Below are positions 15,781 through 23,594 of a stretch of 39,247 nt of DNA, piece by piece. This stretch comes from Paractinoplanes rishiriensis (GTDB lineage Bacteria; Actinomycetota; Actinomycetes; Mycobacteriales; Micromonosporaceae), in contig NZ_BOMV01000109.1 of NCBI RefSeq assembly GCF_016862375.1, positions 1 to 39,247 on the forward strand. The letters run 5' to 3'. Under the pieces are notes generated by a model. The model had not been told where the DNA came from. It saw nothing but the letters and a program-made list of their open reading frames with translations, and did no database searches. Both the position numbers and the translations under genes were made by a program. Positions within the stretch are counted from its first letter, which is position 1. Each line of letters begins with the position of its first letter.

Positions 15781-16533
15781 TCACGCGGACTCGCAGATGC
15801 AGAGTTGAAGTGGCGATTCCACGGCAAGTGGTCGACCGGACCAGTCGCCGAACCGCTCGACGAGCCGAAGGCCGCCGAGCGAGAGAAGCAGCGGCAACTC
15901 CTGCGGGAAGATGCTCCTGATTTCGAGCGGTGCGACGACGAAGTCGGGCTCGGAGTCAGTGGAGAGGTGCCACGTCCCGCGAGTAACTTGCGCGGGCGCA
16001 TCGTAGCTCTCAGCGACATCGACACGGACGTTGCCACGGTCCGGATCCCAGAACGACAACGACTCGCGGGTGCGCCGCACACCATCGGCTTCGGCAAGCA
16101 TGCGCACGCTCGGGTTGAACACATCGAAGACGAACCGTGCCCCCGGTGCCAGGTGTCGCCGAACCGACCGGAAGCAGCTCACCAGATCCTCAGCCTCATG
16201 CAGATGCAGCAGGGAATTGGCTGCGATGAACACGAAGTCGAACGTGCGGCCCAGATCGAAGGCCCGCATGTCGCCCTGCATCAATTCCACCGCGACACCG
16301 CGCGCGTCCGCCTTACGCTGAGCCTCAGCCAGCATTTCTGACGAGAAATCAAGGCCGACGCACGGATGCCCGTCGGAAGCGATGGGGATCAGCTTGTGCC
16401 CGGTGCCGCACCCGAGTTCCAGGACGCGCCCGCCTTGCCGATCGGCGCCGGCCCGATAGAAGTCGGCTGCGGGCCCGCCGCCCGGAAACATCAGGTCATA
16501 CAGCCGCGCGTGCGAGTAGAACGCTTCACCCAT
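15781..16533 (-). CDS. Class I SAM-dependent methyltransferase
   Basis: A 250-residue protein starting at the ATG at 16533 (MGEAFYSHARLYDLMFPG), which is where family similarity begins; the frame is open further upstream. The SAM-binding motif I is RVLELGCGTGHKLIPIA, motif II LDFSSEMLAEAQRKA, motif III MQGDMRAFDLG, and motif IV FDFVFIAANSLLHL. The C-terminal beta-rich part (VRVDVAESYDAPAQVTRGTWHL) is typical of small-molecule methyltransferases. The substrate is unknown. The start overlaps the stop of the preceding P-loop remnant frame (TGATG). Its codons look less G/C-biased than those of the flanking genes, in keeping with an acquired segment. Confidence 0.88.
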   Translation of the reverse strand: MGEAFYSHARLYDLMFPGGGPAADFYRAGADRQGGRVLELGCGTGHKLIPIASDGHPCVGLDFSSEMLAEAQRKADARGVAVELMQGDMRAFDLGRTFDFVFIAANSLLHLHEAEDLVSCFRSVRRHLAPGARFVFDVFNPSVRMLAEADGVRRTRESLSFWDPDRGNVRVDVAESYDAPAQVTRGTWHLSTDSEPDFVVAPLEIRSIFPQELPLLLSLGGLRLVERFGDWSGRPLAVESPLQLCICESA

Positions 16534-16706
16534 CAAGCGCCTGCTTGTGCTGGCCGACGTCGTCCGCCACGACGTCGAACAGACTCTTCTGCAGGTATTG
16601 GGCCTCCTGCGTGGCACTCGTAGAACGAGGAAAGCAGAACCGTCTTGCCACTGCCGCTCTCACCGAACACTGCAATGTGCTGGTCCAGCACTCTGCTCAC
16701 CTGCAT
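16533..16706 (-). pseudogene. N-terminal remnant of a P-loop NTPase
   Basis: Reading from the ATG at 16706 gives 57 residues, starting MQVSRVLDQHIAVFGESGSG and continuing KTVLLSSFYE, with a clear Walker A motif GESGSGKT, ending at a TGA that overlaps the methyltransferase start. After SSFYE the frame becomes Arg-rich and unlike protein. The +1 frame instead gives ATQEAQYLQKSLFDVVADD and then VGQHKQALDG, which looks like the natural continuation. I therefore read this as the first 75 or so codons of a longer P-loop ATPase or GTPase gene, broken by a one-base change and truncated. The family is not certain; GTPase-associated actinobacterial systems have similar N-termini. Confidence 0.55.
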
Positions 16707-16780
16707 GCGAGAATCTTACGGAGGCAAGCACTCCGCAACGCTCCGCCGACCACCGCAGAGAGACACTCCCCGCCTGCGTG

Positions 16781-16984
16781 TCACACATCCGAGGGGGCGA
16801 TGGGGTGAAACTGGTCGGGCGTCAACGGGATCTGGGTGATCGTGTGGCCGCGTTCGTCGGTGAATTCGACTTCGTAAGCCAGGTTCGGCCTGTCGAAGAC
16901 GTGCACGACGGCGCCGATCGCGCCCGCTGCCAGCCCTTCTTCGGGTAGGTCGACCAGCAGCCGGACCGTGTCGTAGAGCTCCAC
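16781..16984 (-). CDS. DUF4926 domain protein, putative partner/immunity of the DUF6883 product
   Basis: A 67-residue protein with GTG start at 16984 and AGGGGG just upstream. It covers the whole DUF4926 domain: MELYDTVRLLVDLPEEGLAA, GAIGAVVHVF, YEVEFTDERGHTITQIPL. It follows the DUF6883 stop (16995) by 10 bases. From general knowledge these two families are frequent neighbours, so a paired role such as toxin and immunity protein is plausible, but I cannot verify it here. The gene itself is intact even though its partner is interrupted. Confidence 0.8.
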   Translation of the reverse strand: MELYDTVRLLVDLPEEGLAAGAIGAVVHVFDRPNLAYEVEFTDERGHTITQIPLTPDQFHPIAPSDV

Positions 16985-17215
16985 GTTCGCCCCCTTATGG
17001 GAATGAGATTGTTACCAGCCGAGGTGTGGTCGATCCGGCGTCGAGGATCCACGCCGTGCGTACCATGATGCTGCCTCTGGGACCGGTCAATGGCACGTCG
17101 ACTGCCCATCGCTGACCGTACTGGTCAGACCTACCCACGATCGGCGTGCCCTCGCGTACGCCATCGCGGATCTGATGATCGATTCGCGCGGCGTCGCCGA
17201 CGTCCAATCCCGTGA

Positions 17216-17220
17216 CACTG
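17216..17220. repeat. Target-site duplication, left copy (CACTG)
   Basis: CACTG directly precedes the left terminal repeat of the IS element and is repeated at 18134-18138 after the right end. Deleting one copy with the element restores the interrupted DUF6883 reading frame. Confidence 0.85.
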
Positions 17221-17283
17221 AGTCATTTTCATCGTGACGGTGCAGGTCACGGGCAGTGTGGGAGGCCGGTGTCCATGTAGGAC

Positions 17284-17353
17284 GAGGCTCCCGGTAAGAC
17301 AGCAATCGACCAAGATCAGATGCCCCAACCGGGAGCCTCGCTGTGCTGTCTTA
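17284..17353. repeat. Interleaved inverted repeats in the IS leader
   Basis: GAGGCTCCCGGT (17284-17295) is inverted at 17328-17339, and TAAGACAGCA (17295-17304) is inverted at 17344-17353. The order A-B-A'-B' makes the two hairpins largely mutually exclusive. The B' arm covers the transposase GTG start region. Confidence 0.75.
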
Positions 17354-18125
17354 CCCTGCCGCGATTCCGTTGTCCACCCGCAGCCTGCATCACCTCGGCG
17401 GCCTCATCCGCGCCCACCGTGACCAGCGACGATCCCGATGGCGGCGGCTCGACCCGGGCCGACAGGCCCTACTCGCCCTGGCACATCTGCGTAACGGCGA
17501 CACCTTGACCCGCCTGGCCGCCGGGTTCGAAATCAGTGTCACGACGGCTTGGCGCTACGTCCGCGAGGCCATCGACCTGCTCGCCGCGACCGCCGACGAC
17601 CTGGACACCTTGATGACCAGGATCCGGCTGCTTGCGTACGCGATCCTCGACGGCACCCTGATCCCGATCGACCGGGTCGCCGACCAGAAGCCCTACTACT
17701 CCGGGAAGCACCGCCGGCACGGCATGAACGTGCAGGTCATCGCCGATCCCGCAGGCCGGCTCATCTGGGCCTCGGCCGCGCTGCCCGGCTCGATCCACGA
17801 CCTGACCGCAGCCCGCACTCACCACATCATCGACGCGCTGACCAGGACAAAGATGATGACGTTCGCTGACAAGGCGTACCAGGGCGCCCGCGGCAGTATC
17901 CGGACGCCATTCAAACGCCACCGCTACCGGCCGAAGCTGTCCGCCTGGCAGAAGAAGGTCAATCGCGCTCACGCCCGCACTCGCGCTATCGGCGAGCGCG
18001 CCAACGCCACCATCAAGACCTGGAAAATCCTGACCAAGCTGCGCTGCAGCCCACACCGGGCCACCCCGATCGTGCAGGCCATCCTCGTCCTACATCACGT
18101 AGAGAACCCGGCCTACGCAGGATGA
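17343..18125 (+). CDS. IS transposase, DDE_Tnp_4 type
   Basis: A 260-residue transposase with GTG start at 17343 (VLSYPAAIPLSTRSLHHLGGL). Layout: an N-terminal helix-turn-helix (LDPGRQALLALAHLRNGDTL and ISVTTAWRYVREAI), then a catalytic core with the first Asp in ILDGTLIPID, the second in FADKAYQGARG and the Glu in RAIGERANATIKTWKIL. These are the DDE residues of a transposase of the IS5 superfamily with HTH_Tnp_4/DDE_Tnp_4 domains. Full length; no frameshift. The start codon lies within one arm of an inverted repeat that could limit translation. Confidence 0.92.
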   Translation: MLSYPAAIPLSTRSLHHLGGLIRAHRDQRRSRWRRLDPGRQALLALAHLRNGDTLTRLAAGFEISVTTAWRYVREAIDLLAATADDLDTLMTRIRLLAYAILDGTLIPIDRVADQKPYYSGKHRRHGMNVQVIADPAGRLIWASAALPGSIHDLTAARTHHIIDALTRTKMMTFADKAYQGARGSIRTPFKRHRYRPKLSAWQKKVNRAHARTRAIGERANATIKTWKILTKLRCSPHRATPIVQAILVLHHVENPAYAG

Positions 18126-18133
18126 AAAAGGCT

Positions 18134-18138
18134 CACTG
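18134..18138. repeat. Target-site duplication, right copy (CACTG)
   Basis: The second copy of CACTG, immediately outside the right terminal repeat of the IS element. Confidence 0.85.
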
Positions 18139-18575
18139 TTGATCACGCGGTACTTGTTGCTGCCCACCGGATGATCCGGATTCATGGCGTACGCCGTGAT
18201 CTTGCTGGGATCGATCTCAACTGCAGAGAAGTTGGGCACGCTCGCAGGCGCCGAGATTTCGCTGCCAGCGCCGGAATCCTGACCTCCATCCGCGCTCGAC
18301 CGCCCTCTTCGTGCGCGCATCGCGACAGCTTCCTGCGCCTGAGCCACGCTCCCGGTACTACCTGGCCGCGGTGCTGCCGTGTCGTCGTCGCTACCGTCAC
18401 GGCGTGGCGGTGGTCTATCGTCGCCGGTTCCGCCGGGCGGCTTCCTGGGCCGTCCGGTCATGGTTTCCCCGGCTCAGCGGCTCTCGCCACGTTTGTCGAC
18501 GCTACCAAGCGTCGTCCATCGATGTTCCACCGAAGCGGCAGGACCACCCAGTGATCGACCGCTACCTGAGCGCTT

Positions 18576-19298
18576 TCACAAGGAGTCGGCGTGACGCTTT
18601 ACCAGGGGCGCCATGTCGGCGTCGGCGCGCATGAGGGCGAGCGCGCCGCGTGCCTCGTCGAGGATCGACGGGTCGTGTTGTTGTTCGGCGTCCAGCCGGG
18701 CGTCGGACAGCATCGGCGCCACGGACTCGATGAAGTAGCGGTCCGGGGTCATGGCGCGCAGCGACATCGTTGCCTTGGCCTCGGACAGCTCGGCGTGGAC
18801 CACGTGCTCGCGGGACATCGGCACGTTCACCCACAGCCAATCGCGGACGAACAAAGCGTTGGCGGGCGGGCGGCCGTCGTCGACCTCGGCCGGTGGAAGA
18901 AACGGGTCGCCGGGTGGCAGGAACGTCGCGTCCGCGTAGACGGTGGCCAGTTCGTCCCGGGTTAGTGGGCCCGCGTACCGGCGCAGCAGCGGGCCCAGAG
19001 CGGGACTGTGGCCGACCTTGTCGACTACCCGGATGCGGGCGGCGCCGGTCAGGAGCTCGTCGCCGCTCGCGAGCAGCTGCTCGATCAGTTCGATGCACCG
19101 CCGGGCGAGCGCGACATTTCCCTGCTCGGCGGCTTCGACCAGGACCGGGTGGAAGAACGCCTCGGACAGCAACGTGTAGGCGGACAGGTCCGTGGTGTCC
19201 TGCGCGCGGCAGGCCTCGTACAGCTCCTGGATGAGGATGTGCTCCCGGGACTCCGGGAGCACATCCCACAGGTCGTCGCGAAACCCTGAATACTTCAT
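18576..19298 (-). CDS. Unknown 240-residue soluble protein, STAND-linked
   Basis: Starts at the ATG at 19298, 10 bases after the stop of the STAND gene, so translation is probably coupled. There is no signal peptide or TM helix. The first half is helical (ILIQELYEACRAQDTTDLSAY, LVEAAEQGNVALARRCIELIEQL). The second half contains FVRDWLWVNVPMSREHVVHAEL and TPDRYFIESVAPMLSDARLD, followed by a helical tail. I do not recognise the family. Its position between a STAND NTPase and a DUF6883 gene is compatible with an accessory or immunity-type protein, but nothing in the sequence proves this. Confidence 0.7.
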   Translation of the reverse strand: MKYSGFRDDLWDVLPESREHILIQELYEACRAQDTTDLSAYTLLSEAFFHPVLVEAAEQGNVALARRCIELIEQLLASGDELLTGAARIRVVDKVGHSPALGPLLRRYAGPLTRDELATVYADATFLPPGDPFLPPAEVDDGRPPANALFVRDWLWVNVPMSREHVVHAELSEAKATMSLRAMTPDRYFIESVAPMLSDARLDAEQQHDPSILDEARGALALMRADADMAPLVKRHADSL

Positions 19299-19308
19299 CG
19301 TGCGGTGA

Positions 19309-21906
19309 TCATGCCATCCGTGACTCGACGACCTGGTCGAGCTCGGCGAGACGGGCGCTGACCTCGTCCGCTTCGGGTACGCCGAGGCCGGTGTAGAGGG
19401 TCACGGCATGCCGGTACTGCTCGCGGGCCTGACCGGTGTCGCCCATGGTGTGGTGGGCGCGGCCGAGGCCGGCGTGGGCCCGCGCCTGCTCATCGCGGGC
19501 ACCGATGGCGGTCGCGACGGCGCGGGCGGCGGTGTGGTGCGCGATGGCGTCGGTGGCCCGGCCGGCGGAGTGGGTGGCCTCGCCGAGGCTGTTCAGGACC
19601 CAGGCTTCGCATTCCCGGTCGCCCGCCTCGCGGAAGATGTCCAGGGCCCGCTGGTGGCACCCGATCGCGGCCTCGGGGCGGCCGCGGCGATTGTGCAGCA
19701 GGCCCAGGTTGTCCAGCGCGTGGGCTTCGCCGGTGCGGCTGGTGAACTCCCGGTACAGGGTCAGCGCTCGCTCCAGGTGACGTTGGGCGGTGTCGTACCG
19801 GCCGGACATCGTTTCGACCACGCCCAGGTTGTTGAGCGTCGAGGCTTCGGTGCGCCGGTCGCCGGCCTGCCGGGCGAGCGCCAAGGTCTGCTGGTAGCAG
19901 TCGCCGGCTTCGGCGAGACGGCCGGACCGCCGCAGCGAAATCCCGAGACTGAGGAGAGCCCGGGTCTGACCGGTGCTGTCGCAGATCTGCTGGTAGAGGC
20001 GCAGGGCGTGTTGCTTGTACGCGATGGCCTTCGGGTAGTCGCCGGACCGGTCGGCGACGTAGCCGAGGCTGGTCATCGCGCGGGCCTGCCCGAACGGATT
20101 GTCGATCTGCCGGAACAGGTCGAGGGCCTGCTCGAGGTGCGCACTGGCGCGCTCGTGCTGCCCGAGCGTCAGATAGGTGTAGCCGAGGTCCCGCAGGGCG
20201 TGCGCCTGACCGGCGCGGTCGCCGGTGCGCTGGGCGGCGTGCTGGGCCTGGCTGTGCACGGTGACGGCGTCGGCGTGGCGGCCGTTGTCGTTGAGGTAAT
20301 GACAGAGCGTCTGTGACAGCCGCACGGTGTGGCTGGGCCGGCCGTTCGCCGCGGCGTTGACGGCGACCGCGACCAGGGTGGACCGTTCGGTGTTCAGCCA
20401 GGCGATGGCGGCGTCCGGATCGCTCAGGGCGGGAACCGGGGTGTCCGCCTGCGGGACGCGCGGGCGCCAATGCCTCTCCGCCGGATCCAGTACGTCCATG
20501 GCGGCCGCGCTGACCGCGAGATAGTAATCGGCCAGCCGCGTCAGGGCGGCCCGGCGCTCGGCGGGGCGGTCCTGGTCCCGGGCCTGGTCGGCGGCGAAGC
20601 TGCGGACGAGGTCGTGGAACGCGTACCGGCCGCTGCGGGCCTCCTGCAACAGGTGGTCGCTGCGCAGGTGGTCGAGCCAGGTCCGGACGGTTGCGAGGTC
20701 GGTGCCGGCCAGGGCGGCAGCGGCGTACCCGTCGAAGTCCTGGGCCGGGTGCAGGGCCGCCAGGCGCAGCAGCCGTTGCCGCTCGGCGGGCAGGTGCTGG
20801 TAGGAGAGCCGCAGGGCCAGATCGACGCCGCCGTCGAGCGGCTGCTGACGGTGGCGGCGTTCGTCGAGCCGGTCGGCGTGGTCGGTCAACGTCCAGCCCG
20901 GGATGTTGCGGACGTGCCCGGCGATCAGGCTCAGGGCGAGCGGCAGGTTGCCGCACCGGGCCGCGATGCGGTCGGCGGCAGCCGGATCGGTGCCGACCGG
21001 GTGTCCCGGCAGGGCGCCGGCCAGGAACGCCCGCGCCTCCTCCCGGGTGAACATCTCGATCGTGAGCCGGGTCGACGGCCGGAGGCCCGCCAGGCTGCGG
21101 CGGCTGGTGACCAGGGTGACGCAGCCGGGCACGGCCGGCACCAGCGGGCGGACCTGCTCGGCTCCGGCGGCGTTGTCGAGGACGACGAGCGCCCGGAGGC
21201 CGGCCAGGCGCTCCCGGTAGGCGGCGACGCGTGCGGTCAGGTCGTGCGGGATCTGGTGACCCGGCACGCCGAGCAGGCGCAGAAACTCGTCCAGGACGGC
21301 GGCCGGGTCGGCCGGCGGCTGGACCGGATCCGGGTGGAAGCCGCGCAGGTTGACGAACAGCACCCGGTCGAAGGCGTGTTCCCGGAGGAGCCGGTGTCCG
21401 GCGTGGAGGGCGAGCTGGGTTTTGCCGGCGCCGGCCATGCCCTCGATCGCGCCGACGTGTGCGGCGCTCCGGACGGCTTTGCACAACTCGTCCAGCTCGG
21501 CGGCCCGGCCGACGAACCCGGCCGACCCGTCCGGCAGCCCCTCCTGCACCCGGACCTGGGACGCCGCCTCGATCTCGCCACCGACGACCCGCAGGGACTG
21601 CCGCCACCGCGCGACGTATCGGGCGTCGGGCCGCAGCGCCTCGACCACGGCGAGCACCAGGTCGGTGTTCAACCGCCGCCGCCCGGGCTGGAAGCAGTGC
21701 GCGACGGTGGTCCGGCGCGTCAACTCGCTCGCCGGCCGGCCAGCCGCGACCCAGGCCGCGTTGACCCGGTTCTTGATCGTCTCGTACGACGGGTCACCGG
21801 CCCACACCTTCAGCAGGCGCAGCCGCTCGATCACCTCGTCGAGGCAACTCGCCTGAGCCGGATCGGGCAGCTCGGTAAAACGCTCCACCGGAGCATCGAC
21901 AGGCAT
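19309..21906 (-). CDS. STAND NTPase: HTH-like N-terminus, NB-ARC and TPR repeats
   Basis: An 865-residue protein starting at the ATG at 21906. The N-terminal 110 residues (VIERLRLLKVWAGDPSYETI...TTVAHCF) match the XRE-like region of actinomycete STAND proteins. An NB-ARC ATPase follows, with Walker A GMAGAGKT (156-163), Walker B LRALVVLDNAA and the sensor-like TLVTSRR, then GNLPLALSLIAG and a winged-helix-like segment (RLLRLAALHPAQDFDGYAAAAL). From about 560 to 850 there are tandem TPR repeats (ALRDLGYTYLTLGQHERASA, TLNNLGVVETMSGRYDTAQ, ALDNLGLLHNRRGRPEAAI). The TPRs probably sense a ligand and trigger nucleotide-driven assembly, as in AfsR/Avs-like proteins. No effector domain is fused, so the downstream 240-residue protein may be the output. 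Confidence 0.9.
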   Translation of the reverse strand: MPVDAPVERFTELPDPAQASCLDEVIERLRLLKVWAGDPSYETIKNRVNAAWVAAGRPASELTRRTTVAHCFQPGRRRLNTDLVLAVVEALRPDARYVARWRQSLRVVGGEIEAASQVRVQEGLPDGSAGFVGRAAELDELCKAVRSAAHVGAIEGMAGAGKTQLALHAGHRLLREHAFDRVLFVNLRGFHPDPVQPPADPAAVLDEFLRLLGVPGHQIPHDLTARVAAYRERLAGLRALVVLDNAAGAEQVRPLVPAVPGCVTLVTSRRSLAGLRPSTRLTIEMFTREEARAFLAGALPGHPVGTDPAAADRIAARCGNLPLALSLIAGHVRNIPGWTLTDHADRLDERRHRQQPLDGGVDLALRLSYQHLPAERQRLLRLAALHPAQDFDGYAAAALAGTDLATVRTWLDHLRSDHLLQEARSGRYAFHDLVRSFAADQARDQDRPAERRAALTRLADYYLAVSAAAMDVLDPAERHWRPRVPQADTPVPALSDPDAAIAWLNTERSTLVAVAVNAAANGRPSHTVRLSQTLCHYLNDNGRHADAVTVHSQAQHAAQRTGDRAGQAHALRDLGYTYLTLGQHERASAHLEQALDLFRQIDNPFGQARAMTSLGYVADRSGDYPKAIAYKQHALRLYQQICDSTGQTRALLSLGISLRRSGRLAEAGDCYQQTLALARQAGDRRTEASTLNNLGVVETMSGRYDTAQRHLERALTLYREFTSRTGEAHALDNLGLLHNRRGRPEAAIGCHQRALDIFREAGDRECEAWVLNSLGEATHSAGRATDAIAHHTAARAVATAIGARDEQARAHAGLGRAHHTMGDTGQAREQYRHAVTLYTGLGVPEADEVSARLAELDQVVESRMA

Positions 21907-22049
21907 CGACCACGCTTACCATCTCTCCTCGCCTGGGCACCAGTGGCCGCACGCGCCGTTCTGCGGTCCGGGCCGCTCCGGTTGCCGACCGGCAGGCCCC
22001 GGCTGAAGATGGTCTTCAACGCCCCGACGAGGGGGCCTGGGAGGCCGAC

Positions 22050-23453
22050 GTGTCGCTGCTCACCGCGCTGGACCGCAAGCACACCGTCGCACCGGAGGGG
22101 TACAGCCGCTGGCTGATCCCGCCCGCCGCGCTGGCCGTGCACCTGTGCATCGGCCAGGCCTACGCGACCAGCGTCTACAAGAACTCGTTCATCGCACACT
22201 TCGACGCCAGCCAGACCGCGATCGGCATCATCTTCAGCATCGCCATCGTGATGCTGGGGCTGTCGGCGGCGGTCGGCGGCACCTGGGTCGAGGCGAACGG
22301 GCCGCGCAAGGCGATGTTCGTGTCGGCCTGCTTCTGGGCGACCGGCTTCCTGGTGGCGGCGCTCGGCATCGGCACGGAACAGCTGTGGCTGGTCTATCTG
22401 GGCTACGGCGTGATCGGCGGCATCGGGCTCGGCATCGGCTACATCTCACCCGTCTCCACGCTGATCAAGTGGTTCCCCGACCGCCCCGGTCTGGCCACCG
22501 GTCTGGCCATCATGGGATTCGGCGGGGGTGCCCTGATCGCCAGTCCCGCTTCGCGGCAACTGCTTTCCTTGTACGACGACGACTACGACCCCAATGTGGC
22601 CAGCTCGGTCGCCGACGGCCGCGCCCTGGTGCTGCTGTTCGTCACGCTCGGTATCGCGTACTTCCTGATCATGATGCTCGGGGTCGCCAACATCCGGGTG
22701 CCCGCACCGGGCTGGCGGCCGGCCGGCTGGGACCCGTCGACCATCAAGGACAAGCCCCTGGTCACGGCCGCAAACGTGTCGGCCGCGAATGCCATCCGTA
22801 CCCGGGCATTTTGGTTTTTGTGGGTGGTTTTGTTCTGCAACGTGACCGCCGGCATCGGCATCCTCGAGCAGGCCAGCCCGATGATCCAGGACTTCTTCCG
22901 GACCGACGGCGTCTCCACCGTCAGCGTCGCGGCGGCGGGCGGTTTCGTCGGCGTGCTGTCGCTGTTCAACATGGCCGGGAGGTTCGTCTGGTCGTCCACC
23001 TCCGACCTGGCCGGCCGCAAGCCGATCTACCTGCTGTACCTGGGCGTCGGCATGATCATGTACCTGCTGCTGGCCCTGATCGGCGACGCGGCGACGGCGT
23101 TGTTCGTGGTCCTGGCCGGCGTGATCCTGTCCTTCTACGGCGGCGGTTTCGCCACCGTGCCGGCCTACCTGCGCGACCTCTTCGGCACCTACCAGGTGGG
23201 CGCCATCCACGGCCGCCTGCTGACCGCCTGGTCCGCCGCCGGCATAGCCGGCCCCCTGATCATCAACGGCTTCCTGGACGCACAGGGCAAACCCGGCAGC
23301 CTGACCGCGGACGCCTACCGGCCGGCCCTGTTCACCATGGTCGGCGTGCTGGCCATCGGCTTCATCGCCAACCTGTTGATCCGCCCGGTGCCACCCCGCT
23401 ACCACCAACAGCCCGGCGCCAAGGCCACCCCGGAGAAGGAGGCGGCAGCATGA
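22050..23453 (+). CDS. OFA-type MFS transporter
   Basis: A 467-residue transporter of the oxalate/formate antiporter-like branch of the major facilitator superfamily. GTG start at 22050 with GGGAGG upstream. Twelve hydrophobic helices are visible. Diagnostic stretches are YSRWLIPPAALAVHLCIGQA (family N-terminus), GLGIGYISPVSTLIKWFPDR, LATGLAIMGFGGGALIASP, NMAGRFVWSSTSDLAGRKP and GGGFATVPAYLRDLFG with IHGRLLTAWSAAGI. The likely substrate is a small organic anion; the exact one cannot be told. The stop overlaps the start of a 35-residue membrane peptide (ATGA). It is divergent from the STAND gene across 143 bases. Confidence 0.92.
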   Translation: MSLLTALDRKHTVAPEGYSRWLIPPAALAVHLCIGQAYATSVYKNSFIAHFDASQTAIGIIFSIAIVMLGLSAAVGGTWVEANGPRKAMFVSACFWATGFLVAALGIGTEQLWLVYLGYGVIGGIGLGIGYISPVSTLIKWFPDRPGLATGLAIMGFGGGALIASPASRQLLSLYDDDYDPNVASSVADGRALVLLFVTLGIAYFLIMMLGVANIRVPAPGWRPAGWDPSTIKDKPLVTAANVSAANAIRTRAFWFLWVVLFCNVTAGIGILEQASPMIQDFFRTDGVSTVSVAAAGGFVGVLSLFNMAGRFVWSSTSDLAGRKPIYLLYLGVGMIMYLLLALIGDAATALFVVLAGVILSFYGGGFATVPAYLRDLFGTYQVGAIHGRLLTAWSAAGIAGPLIINGFLDAQGKPGSLTADAYRPALFTMVGVLAIGFIANLLIRPVPPRYHQQPGAKATPEKEAAA

Positions 23454-23557
23454 AGACCTCGTCAATCCGCTTGCTGGTGTCGTGGCTGCTGGTGGCCATC
23501 CTGCTGGGCTACGGCATAGTCCAGACGGTGATCACCGCGGCCAAACTCTTCGAGTAG
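23450..23557 (+). CDS. MFS transporter small subunit-like 35-residue peptide
   Basis: The ATG at 23450 overlaps the transporter stop (ATGA), with GAGAAGGAGG upstream. The peptide has one TM helix (LVSWLLVAILLGYGIVQTVI) with a short basic start and AAKLFE end. Similar peptides are annotated behind OFA-type transporters as a small subunit, so it probably assembles with or stabilises the transporter. Too short for firm homology, but the coupling is clear. Confidence 0.75.
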   Translation: MKTSSIRLLVSWLLVAILLGYGIVQTVITAAKLFE

Positions 23558-23594
23558 TCCCCGCCTCGCGGACCGCGCGCCGCCCGCCACCTGC

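Larger units (their letters stand above)
17221..18133 (+). mobile_element. Complete IS element, IS5-superfamily-like, 913 bp
   Basis: The element is bounded by imperfect 13-bp inverted repeats: AGTCATTTTCATC (17221-17233) and, read inward from the right, AGCCTTTTTCATC (18133-18121), 11 of 13 matching. CACTG flanks both sides (17216-17220 and 18134-18138). It carries a single transposase gene whose stop codon lies inside the right repeat. Because of shared bases the exact duplication could be counted as 4 or 5 bp. It sits in the DUF6883 gene in the opposite orientation. The near-intact ends and transposase suggest a recent insertion. Confidence 0.88.
16995..18461 (-). pseudogene. DUF6883-domain gene split by an IS element
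   Basis: The N-terminal part runs from the ATG at 18461 to 18134. It has a low-complexity Pro/Gly/Asp/Arg-rich first 80 residues, then VEIDPSKITAYAMNPDHPVG and SNKYRVINS. The C-terminal part runs from 17215 to the stop at 16995 (VTGLDVGDAARIDHQIRDG...GQRWAVDVPLTGP...VRTAWILDAG). Removing 17221-18133 and one copy of CACTG joins them in one frame of 182 codons plus stop. The composition recalls the tail of a secreted polymorphic toxin with a linker followed by a toxin domain, but a stop codon lies directly upstream of the ATG, so a larger parent is not present in frame. DUF4926 follows. In its present form the gene cannot make the full domain. Confidence 0.85.

Noticed and set aside
16547..16948. 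133-codon plus-strand frame near the P-loop remnant
   Set aside because: It runs antisense to DUF4926 and the P-loop frame and has no protein-like pattern.
15681..18561. A CRISPR array or tRNA-associated integration site in the accessory region
   Set aside because: No regularly spaced repeats, tRNA-like cloverleaf, integrase or att-like direct repeats were found; the only mobile element is the single IS.
19490..21607. 705-codon open frame in another minus-strand frame of the STAND gene
   Set aside because: Arg/Pro/Gly-rich shadow; the true frame has clear NB-ARC and TPR motifs.
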